NCBI GenBank assembly: GCA_021464415.1
Contig: CM038471.1
Span: forward strand, 34,197,234-34,261,233
Source: Lonicera japonica
Taxonomy: Eukaryota > Streptophyta > Magnoliopsida > Dipsacales > Caprifoliaceae
DNA length: 64,000 nucleotides
Direction: 5' to 3'
Of this stretch, positions 11,838 to 20,648 are shown in pieces. Numbering within the stretch: the stretch's first letter is position 1; each line of letters starts with the position of its first letter. The position numbers and the translations under genes are program-made. The notes below the pieces were generated by a model. The model worked only from the letters and a program-made list of their open reading frames with translations. It searched no databases and had not been told where the DNA came from.

Positions 11838-12170
11838 TTATATATTCCTGCTATATTCATCTCCGGCCCCCGACTTATTGAAATACTCGATCATTGGACT
11901 CTCGTATATTTTCTCCATCTTTGAATTCCTTTCTTTCTGCTGTCCATCATCACTAGAAAATGATAACTAATAGCTGCGTCGCCATTTTTTAATTAACATT
12001 AGGCTTTATATATTCCCCTTATATTTATCTCTGGCGCCGGAATTATTGAAATACTCTCATTGGACTCTCGTATATTTTCTCCATCTTTGAATTCCTTTCT
12101 TTCTGCTGTCGATCAACACTAGAAAATGGTAACTAATACTTGCTTTGCCATTTTTTAATTACCATGAGGG
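11838..12170 (+). repeat. Tandemly duplicated region upstream of the lectin gene
   Basis: About 165 bp occurs twice (about 11838-12000 and 12003-12170). Both copies hold CATTGGACTCTCGTATATTT, then TTTGAATTCCTTTCTTTCTG and CTAGAAAATG. The second copy has ATG followed by GTAACT, which could be a tiny first exon with a splice donor. I infer a duplicated promoter and leader of the lectin gene. A related segment also lies near 14580. Confidence 0.5.
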
Positions 12171-12311
12171 TACCTTTTATTTTTTCGTTTTTTCTTTTGT
12201 GTTTTGATTGACTAACTATTTAAATACAATTGATGGCACAGAATTTGGAGGAATATGGGGAGGGCTGTACTTAGAAATCTTCTGAGGGGTGAGATAAAAC
12301 TTAACACTGAT

Positions 12312-12590
12312 CCTTCGATAAAAAGATTCATTCTCTTCATAAAAAATAGGAGGTAGAACCAATAAAGATTTCTTTTTCGATTCATCCCTGGAGTTGAATA
12401 CCTCATTCAAGAATTGTTTTTGATCCAATCCGTAGGAATCAATAGAAAAAGCAAATCCCCTATGATACACCAGATCCGGCTCGGTTATTGATAGAGTAAA
12501 TAAATCCGCCATTTCTGGAAATCTCTCTTCTGATTCAAAATCGTGGTGTAACGTGTATCCTCCCCTGTTCTAGAACAAAGGGGTAGGCTT
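12312..12590 (-). pseudogene. ycf2: Nuclear copy of chloroplast ycf2 (NUPT fragment)
   Basis: The minus strand reads an open frame with [18 protein letters not shown], then [20 protein letters not shown], then [20 protein letters not shown] recognise this as an internal piece of the large plastid protein Ycf2. After YRRI the match stops abruptly at about 12312; the other edge is near 12590. Only about 280 bp of the roughly 6.8-kb plastid gene is present, so it cannot work as a gene. The reading frame is still open, which points to a fairly recent transfer. It sits between the putative lectin promoter and the first lectin domain. Confidence 0.9.
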
Positions 12591-12717
12591 ATATTAACTT
12601 TTTTTTATTTTTTTTAACAAGTGATTCTGGGTTTTTCAAAATTTTCCCTTGGGCTTCAGCCCATCCTGCTCCCCCTTCGTTCCAAGCCCATCTTGCCCCC
12701 CCTTAGTTCCGCCCCTG
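12591..12717. mobile_element. Possible hAT-like transposon terminus
   Basis: On the minus strand the segment begins CAGGGGCGGAACTAAGG at 12717 and continues with G-rich then A-rich sequence, which resembles the ends of plant hAT-type non-autonomous elements. The other end and the target duplication were not found. It lies directly upstream of the first lectin domain. Confidence 0.35.
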
Positions 12718-12731
12718 AACATGTGATAAAC

Positions 12732-14366
12732 AGTACCATTACGGTTGGGCCATGGGGAGTTCAAGAAGGAATTTTTTGGGACGATGGAGTGTACTCCACC
12801 ATAAGGCAAGTCGAAATAGCTCATGGAACCTGTATTGACGCCATTAGGTTCGAGTATGAGACGAAAGGGGCCTCAGTCTGGTCAGAAAAGCATGGTGGCC
12901 TTGGAGGCTTTAAAATTGACAAGGTAATTAAGTTACCACAATAATCATGATTTACTCCTTATATTTTTACCATGAAATCACTATGACTAAAATTTCTTCT
13001 ATATATGATATGATCTTCATCATTGTAGATAAAGCTAGAGTACCCAAATGAGTTTCTAACTTCAATCCATGGGTACCTTGGTAGCTTGATCGAGTGGGGT
13101 CCGATTCTGATAAGGTCACTTACGTTTGAAAGCAACAAAAGAACATATGGGTCATATGGTATTGAACAAGGAACATATTTCTCTTTACCAATAATCGGGG
13201 GCAAGATTGTTGGGTTCCATGGCAAGTGTGGCTGGTACCTTCATGCAATTGGAGTTCATTTAGAGCCAGTTCATAAACCAATCCATTCATCATACTCTAT
13301 GGTTCAATATCCATCCAACAAGGGAAAATTGTTCATCCATTACATTCCCCTTCAAACTCCTCCAACGAACAAGAGAGATTTTTTCCTCCAATAGAATGCC
13401 CATTAATATTCTGTCCATCCAACTCCTCCAACCAACAAGGGAAAATTGTTCATCCATTACACTCCCCTTCAAACTCCTCTAACGAACAGAGAGAAATTTT
13501 TTCCTCCAATAGAATACCAATTCCGCAACCAACCAGAGCTGTTCGATTCTCCAATAAACTCCTCATCCAAACAACAATATCCCTCAAATCAAGTTAATAA
13601 TCCACAATGGTATAATAGAATAGGGAAGAGGGTAACCGAGCAAGGCGCAACTGAAGAGGTATTATATACTGATATTTATATACATATATACATATCTACA
13701 TGATATATTTCTTGGTGTCTAGATAACTAAAGATTTACTACATTAGGCGATTCAAAGGATAATTAAAGATCCAGCGCCAAGTGGTCCAGGCTCGTGGGGT
13801 GGGGATGGAGGGAAACCGTGGGATGATGGAGTATTTACAGGGATTAAGAAGATCATCTTGATAAGAGCACAAGCTATACGCTCCATACAGATCGAGTATG
13901 ATCGAAATGGACAATCTGTTTGGTCTGTAAATCATGGAGGTACCGGTGGGCATACGGCACACCAGGTAATAAATAGATAAACCACTAATTCTTTTATATG
14001 TCTAGATTTTCTTTTTGTAATTTTATGAACATTCATTAACTTTCTTATTTATTTATTTGCCACAAGATAAAATTGGAGTATCCGCATGAAGTAGTAACTT
14101 GTGTAAGTGGATATTATGGGGCTTTGAACGAAGAAGAGGGGGTGAAAGTCATTAAGTCGCTAACCTTTTTTACAAGTAGAAGCAAGTGTGGTCCATTTGG
14201 GGAGGAAATAGGAACATTTTTCAGTTCAACAACAACAGAGGGGGAAGTGGTGGGGTTTTATGGGAGGAGTGGTATGTACTTGGATGCCGTTGGAGTCCAC
14301 ATGCAACACTGGTTGGGTAATCAAAGAGCTGTAAAGCCTTCATCTTTGTTGAAATGTTTCTCTTAA
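12732..14366 (+). pseudogene. Two-domain jacalin-related lectin gene, broken in the linker
   Basis: Four exons are visible: ...-12923, 13029-13658, 13747-13965 and 14067-14366, all joined in phase 0 with GT-AG introns. Domain 1 (VGPWGVQEGIFWDDG to GWYLHAIGVH) and domain 2 (GSWGGDGGKPWDDG to GMYLDAVGVH) each have an intron at the same place, and the following exon starts IKLEYP in both, so the gene arose by domain duplication. Jacalin-type lectins bind mannose or galactose through a loop near the C-terminus with a GxxxD motif. Domain 2 keeps it (GMYLD), while domain 1 has His instead of Asp (GWYLH). The frame of exon 13029-13658 is broken by TAG at 13392 and TAA at 13404, inside a tandem repeat. 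No signal peptide is evident. The start codon and first exon are unclear because foreign DNA lies upstream. A shorter product with only domain 1 could still be made. Confidence 0.85.
13322..13556 (+). repeat. 117-bp tandem duplication in the lectin linker
   Basis: The segment beginning GGGAAAATTGTTCATCCATT at 13322 recurs at 13439, a spacing of 117 bp (39 codons). Later in the unit (CCTCCAATAGAAT) the spacing becomes 118, so one copy has a 1-base indel. In the first copy this brings TAG at 13392 and TAA at 13404 into frame. The encoded linker is rich in Pro, Ser, Thr and Asn. Confidence 0.85.
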
Positions 14367-15607
14367 TATATAAATGATATCATTATTGAAGAAGAAGATT
14401 TACTTTTATGTTTTACCTGTAATATATAATATGTGCAACAAATCGCGATTGAGGATGTCACGTAGCATGATTGGACTGGACTCCACAAAAATATATGGAA
14501 TAAATTGATGTTCATAAAAGTTGTGATTTGTATACGTGTTCGTTACTTTTTTCTGCAGAATTTATTTTGTGTTATACTTTCATCTCTGGGAATCCAATTC
14601 TCTTTCTCATTTTCCCCAGTGGATGCCGAACCTGCTTCTTCATCGGCATGAAGACTATAAGTGTTTTTAAGAGGCATTGTTGTGCAAAAATGCACCCGTA
14701 CCTATTGGCATTCTTATATCCTCTTTTATATTCCCATTTTCTCATTTTATTGACTTGCAAGAAATAAGTTAAAAAGATAAGATGTCATTAGAATCTAGAA
14801 AAAAGCACTACTGGTAAAAGCAGCCAAAGATTCAGAAAAGAATTCTCCATCACAATAATGCTATATATGTGCCAGTATTGGATGAAACATCACATGGACA
14901 CACTTTTTTATTATATGATGATTTCAGTTGAAGCTTCAATCAGTACTTCCAGGCCCCTACCACAGGTTATACAAATTCACGAAACAAGAGGGTGCTACGA
15001 AGTAATAACGTCTAGTGCAACACGCATACGAGACCAGTGATACGACTGCTGCATATTTGTGAATTAACTAGGTCCATCAGAAGTAGATTTATATGTGTTA
15101 ACATTATGATTATATTGAAGAATATGATGGATAAATTATGGGCGTGGGCATGAGACATGGGTCCGGATTGGGTCCATCATGATGGTAGCAACCTGATAAC
15201 TGCATTCCCTACCCCTATCATTTTAATTCTTACATCAGAAGAAATTTAGATTTGAGTTTAGTAGCTAATTAATCACTGTAATTTTTGTGTATCATATGCT
15301 CATATTTATTATTAAAAAGCACATAAACATATCCATACATGATTTTTTTTTATTTCACCCGCGTCTTAACTTACCTTTTAATACCACATCTACATCGATG
15401 GTTCTTATAATTTTTGCATTCTCTGTTTCTTACAACCTTATTTTGTCTTTAATATAAGCAAACACAGATTTAGTGTGTATGGCAACATTCGCAAATAAAT
15501 TAGACAAGTACTTTACAGAAAGGAGAGGAAAATATATGATTGGTTAAGGAACAAATAGACGTTGATTTGGGTTGGGGGTGGGGGGAATGGCTAAACTTGG
15601 AGAAAAT
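14367..15607. other. Lectin downstream region; no gene recognised
   Basis: A segment near 14575-14635 (CATCTCTGGGAATCCAATTC, then CCCCAGTGGATGCCGAA) resembles 11745-11815 upstream of the lectin gene. Short open frames at 14528-14767 and 14858-15040 match nothing I know. Confidence 0.4.
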
Positions 15608-16000
15608 GGACTTAGTTCGTCTTTATTATCCTTTCGGTCTAATTCCGTCTAAGGGGGTCTAGTTCGAGAGCTAAACGGATGAATTTTTTTATGAAACTTG
15701 GTAGAAGTGATTTCTATAATGAGTAAATATATCATGTCCACAAAATTTCATCAAGAAATTCAAACCAGAAGTAGTCGTAGTCAAAATTTGATGCATTTGT
15801 TCATTTTCGACCATTCAAATTTTAGATCATCTTCTCACTCATTTCCAGATTGAATTTTCTGATGAAATTTTGTGGAGATAATCTACTCATCACAAAGATC
15901 ATCTCTACCAAGTTTCATGAAAACATTCATTCGTTTAGTCCTCGAACTAGACCTCTTTAGACAGAATTGGACTGAAAGATAACGAAGAGGAGTCAAGTCC
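15608..16000. mobile_element. Foldback Mutator-like MITE, copy 1 (393 bp)
   Basis: Nearly the whole element is an imperfect palindrome. The left end GGACTTAGTTCGTC matches the reverse complement of the right end (GTCAAGTCC), and both arms share GTCTAGTTCGAG and ATGAAACTTGGTAGA. The flanks GGAGAAAAT (15599-15607) and GAAGAGAAT (16001-16009) agree at 7 of 9 bases, a length typical of Mutator-type target duplications. An internal word resembling GAATTTTCTGATGAAATTTT is shared with the element at 49058-49461. No coding capacity is present. Confidence 0.8.
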
Positions 16001-16449
16001 GAAGAGAATGTTGCATGTAACAGTTGTTTTAAAGATGTAAATGGTATAAAAAGCATGGGTTAAAATATATTTTTTGTTTCAAAATTTAACCCAGCTCCCA
16101 TGCTGCGACTAGAACTTCTATAAAAAAAATTTAGTAGAACTTTTGTAACACTTTTCAAATGTACAACTATGTCGGAATACGATCAAACATGCCATAGAAT
16201 TATGATGGGTTTAGAAAAAAAGAAGAAGAAGAGAAATAACTCGAACATATTGAAAGGATGTAAAGTTTAATAATATATTCATGTTATATATTAAATAAAA
16301 GGTAATTTGGTAGTTATTTTTGTTATGCACCTAAAGCTACTAAAATAATAATAAGATAAAAGAAGAAGAAAATAAAATCTTCAATCCTCTTTAAATAAAA
16401 TTTAAACTCATTTTGCATCTTAACCAATCAAATTGCATTTTATTAAAAA

Positions 16450-17250
16450 TATGAGTAGTGGGATGATAAGTACTTTCTACTATGAAGTATATTGTGCACT
16501 TCTCTAATTAACATATATTTAGGTTTCAAGCTGGGAGAGTAATTCTACATGGATATAGAAAACGGACATAGCAATATGTCTATCACTCATTGATATAATG
16601 GATTGTGATATAGTTCTTTTAACTAATACATGGTAGACACATTGATATGTCACTTTTTTATACCAGATTTTTATGTCCATGTAGAATTACTTTTCGTGCA
16701 GATGATTTAATATTTTAATTATGTTTACATGATATTAAAAATACCAACTGTTTAATTTGAGATTTTTTTCAGAACCGAAACTATTTAGTTTGATTTTTTA
16801 AATAATATAGAGTATTCATTATGGTTGCATGCATACCAAAATAAGTTACACCGCACCATTATTTATCATAAATTAGCAAAAATATCAAATGTTTATCATA
16901 TTAATTATCATATATATATATATATTTAATATAAGTAGTGGAATGGTAGGTAATTTTTACCATAGGTTATAGTGAGTACTTTTCTAAGTTAACATATCTT
17001 TAGGTTTCGAGCTAATGATTGAACATTTTAGTTATGTTTACACGATGTTAAAAAGATTAATTGTTCAATTTGAGAATTTTTAAATAACTGAAACGATTTA
17101 TTTTAATTTTTTAAGTACTATAGAGTATTCACTATGATGTATGCATGCATAACATAATAAATTACACCACACTATTATTTACTAAAAATTAGAAAGAATA
17201 TCAGGTGTTTATCATATTAATCATCGTGTATATAGTTAATATAACAATAT
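16450..17250 (+). repeat. Tandem duplication of an AT-rich unit, first copy interrupted
   Basis: Units at about 16450-16915 and 16935-17250 share AGTAGTGGRATG, then TATTTAGGTTTC, ATGTTTACAYGATRTTAAAA and TAGAGTATTCA. The first copy is longer because of the insertion at 16533-16701. A third, distant relative is at about 31920-32240. Confidence 0.75.
16533..16701. mobile_element. Small MITE with AGTAATTCTACATGGA ends
   Basis: AGTAATTCTACATGGA at 16538 is matched by TCCATGTAGAATTACT ending at 16691, giving a 16-bp terminal inverted repeat. The neighbouring copy of the tandem repeat lacks this segment and so acts as the empty site, which proves an insertion. Superfamily unknown. Confidence 0.75.
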
Positions 17251-17465
17251 TTGACTGATCATCGCCCCTAACTACAACATAAATGTACAAATTTAAAAAG
17301 ATACCCACCATAGCATATGTTGAAAAATATCTACCATCTCGCTACTCTAGTTAATATAACAATATTTGACGGATCATCGCCCCTAAATATAACAAAAATG
17401 TATAAATTTAGAGAAGTACCTACAATAATTTATGGTAAAAAATATCTACTATTCTACTACTCTTA
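17234..17465 (+). repeat. Two-copy tandem repeat (about 117 bp)
   Basis: AGTTAATATAACAATATTTG followed by ATCATCGCCCCTAA starts at 17234 and again at 17350. It continues the repeat-rich tract to its left. Nothing coding is seen. Confidence 0.75.
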
Positions 17466-17564
17466 AAAATATATATAGATTATTAAAATAATTGAGTATA
17501 ATATAATACACGCAACGAATGACCGATGCTTATTTATTTTATGTATGTCAAAAACTAGGCGTGT

Positions 17565-18095
17565 TTTATGTTTCAATCAGGGTAAAAATTACGAGACCCA
17601 AACCCAAATCGAAATTGAAACTTCGGTTTTAGTTTCTAAATCTTTCAAATATAAACCCAAACCAAACTTCTCGATTCGTTTTCGGTTCAGTTTTATTTGG
17701 TTTTCATATATATTTTGTAAATAAATAAATTGTAAAATAACATTTATTTTGGTAAAAAAAATAATAACTATATACTTACTTATACTTATTTCGGATAGAA
17801 AAAATATTAAATTTTACATTTATAATAAAACTCCAATACTAATGATAACTTAAATAGTCAATTTCTCACTAGACCTCGTAAACATTAGAACATAGAATTT
17901 TAAATAGTAAAGTAATATTATTTTCGAGTCACGTATGCAATGATTTGGTTTAGTTCGGTTCGATTTTACAATGTCACGCTCCAAACTTGAACTAAACATA
18001 TTTGATTTTGGTTCGATTCAATTACAATTTTTTATGGTCAATTTGACTCGGTATAATTCAAATTTTAAGTTTTTGGATTTGCCAGAACACGCGGG
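17565..18095 (+). repeat. Dispersed repeat, copy 1 (about 530 bp)
   Basis: The order of matches is shared with 50090-50359 plus 51144-51365: GGGTAAAAATTA, a CGGTTTCGGTTT-like tract, AAATAAATTRTAARATAA, TTTGGTTTAGTTC and a TTCGCC/TTGCC-CAACA end. In the second locus the repeat is split by a solo LTR. The repeated GGTTCGGTTT-type words are common in plant non-coding repeats. No open frame is kept in both copies. Confidence 0.7.
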
Positions 18096-20648
18096 CGTTA
18101 TAAAAAACCATGATAAAGAAATCAACCATGTATGCAGGAAATGGAACGGAAAAGTAAAAGATGATAAATTAACTAATTAATCAGTGATGAGTTGTAACAT
18201 AATATAGTGGGAAGCACCTTTCCTTTAGTCTCATAATACTCCACTAATTAACCTTATATATGGATTTTTAAATTTCAAAAAGTCAATTCGGAATTGGAAT
18301 GTGGACTCATAAATTAACAAATAAATAAATTAAATAATGAAAAAAAAAGTTGCTCAATTCTCATGGATGTCACTTCTTACGGTTTTTATTAAAATCCACC
18401 GAATTAATTTAAATAAAAATAATTATAGTAACTTTTATATGAATATTAAAACTGAAATACTGAATTAGATATACTAAAAAAAATTAGTTTGGTTTTGATA
18501 TTACCCGTATAAGAATCAAAATTATTGAAATGGTAAAATACTAAAACTACTGAAAACAATAATTTCAAAATGACCGAACGTAAATATATCTAAAACTATA
18601 AAAATAAATTATACTTGATATGTCTCAATATATAATTCCAGTTTTTGTTTTAGATGTCTCAGTTGTTAGTCTCATTTTTTTAATTAAGTTTTTAATATAA
18701 CAAAAGTCAGTTGTTCTCTCTTAAACAAAATGCTAATTAATTCTAGTCACTTGTTTAATATTACTTTCTTTTGCTTTTTGCTAGTTTAATATTGTATGAT
18801 TCTTGTTTAATATTTGTTTAGAAGTTAAATCTTTATCTATAAACTTTCCCTTATTTTATATTCCTAACAATATTTTATATGCATTTGAATGATTTTTTAT
18901 TGTTTTAGCTGTTCTTCCCATTACCATAAGCCCATTTACCATAATAACATTTTACCGAAAAATACTGAAGATAATATTGTTTCCAAAGAGTTTTTGCTCA
19001 AGAGGCATTGCCCTTACTTCTCATTTGGGAGGTAGTGAGTTCCATTCCTCTCCCCTATAAGATTTGTAGTATTTTCAAAAGAAGAGACTTTACACCTTTC
19101 TTTCAAAACAATATTTTTTTCAAGAAATACATATAGTCGACACAAACGAAATATTTAAATGACGATTAGAACATAATGATATTTTACTTGCGAAATAGGG
19201 TAATCCTAAACACACATCCTTATATACACAAAGCATTAGACCTAAAAGTGATAAGAATATGTAAATCTTCATGAAGAACTAGAAGAAATTCAAAATCCAT
19301 CATCTCCAAAAGCAAAAGGCCTTGGACATAGGCAGGCCAAGGCCAAACATTGAAAGCTCACCTTAGAATTAGAGGATCTCATTCAAGAGGAATTAGTCAA
19401 ATACCTGCAACAAAAGGAAGCAACTATAATCAATCAAAGCTCCAGTGATGCAGAATGAAAATGGATTTGAGTTTTTAATCGGCAAGTTGTTCTAAAAGCT
19501 TAAGATATAAGACAATCTGTCCAACATCCATCAATATTCAAAAACAAAGGGAGCGCAAATTGCAATGGCATATAACTGTACTAAATGCAAGCAGGAAGTG
19601 TTGAACTAACTTGGCAAAAACCAAATGTCGCATTATTTGTTAATTACAAGCTATTCTAAATTAAAACTTAAGTAGTTGAAAACTTTGACTTGGCAATTTA
19701 TATCATGGTAACTGCAAGGTCAACAAATCCTTGGATCCGTACTTATGATATGAAAGTGGCATAACACAGTTCAATCTCACAGTGAATGAATGCTAAATGG
19801 AAATCCACGTTTTGGGGTTGTGTTTTTCTTACACTAGATGAACAATTATGAGTATAAGAGTTTGGCTAATGAGAATTTGGGTCCTTTTCTGGAAACATAC
19901 CCCTCCTATTTATAGTTGTATAATAAAAGATATATGATTATTTAAAAAAATAAAGAGATCGATCAATGTAAGAAAATTATAAACAAGTAATAATTTATTA
20001 CTAACATCTATATTTTAGTTTAAAATAAATATACCCCGATTGAAACTTTTTTGTATTGTTTTTGTTTAAACTAATAAAGTAATAATGAGCGAGAGCGAGA
20101 GGCGGGATTGACGAGGGATCGGAGAATGGAGAAAGAAAAGAAATGTCATTTAGAAAAACAAACTAGTTATTATCTATAATACTAAAACAGTTAGACGGTT
20201 GGAGACTTAGGAGATAGAGTGTGCAGAAGTGTGATAGTTTTATTAAAAGATTAAAGAAAAGATAGACATAAAAATACAGCTACGTTTATGTGGGTCACAT
20301 TAGATTTACACATCTTTAATCAAATGAGTTATGGGTTTTTTTTTATTTCTTTCTTTGAATTTGGGCTATTCCTTGTCAATAAACAAAAGGTATAAAAATA
20401 AAATTTGGGCCCTTAGTTTTAATATGGCTGATTTCTAATTGAACCATGTGTTCTATACGGTTGCCCATCTTACATAGCTTCAAGATTAGCCTAAAAGTGA
20501 ACCTTCCCACAACAATTGTAGAAAAGTGTTCACCTTTGTAAATCAAACGTAATAAAATATCAAAAGCTATGTCTAATGCACCGAGTTATATTTTATTTGC
20601 AAAATCACATAGTTTCTCTCTTCAAATAATTTTATTATCATTTTACCT
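18096..20648. other. Intergenic region upstream of the PPR gene
   Basis: AT-rich sequence without a recognisable gene. A short coding-like frame, LELEDLIQEELVKYLQQKEA, occurs near 19370 but has no visible start and no family I recognise. The words near 20165 (ATCTATAATACTAAAACAG) resemble a Helitron 5' end, but no 3' end was found. Confidence 0.5.

Noticed and set aside
14858..15040. 60-codon frame after the lectin gene
   Set aside because: Short, no recognisable motif, no clear splice partner.
18985..19090. Possible second tRNA-derived SINE (GTTCCATTCC)
   Set aside because: Only a weak B-box-like word; no A box or flanking duplication could be settled.
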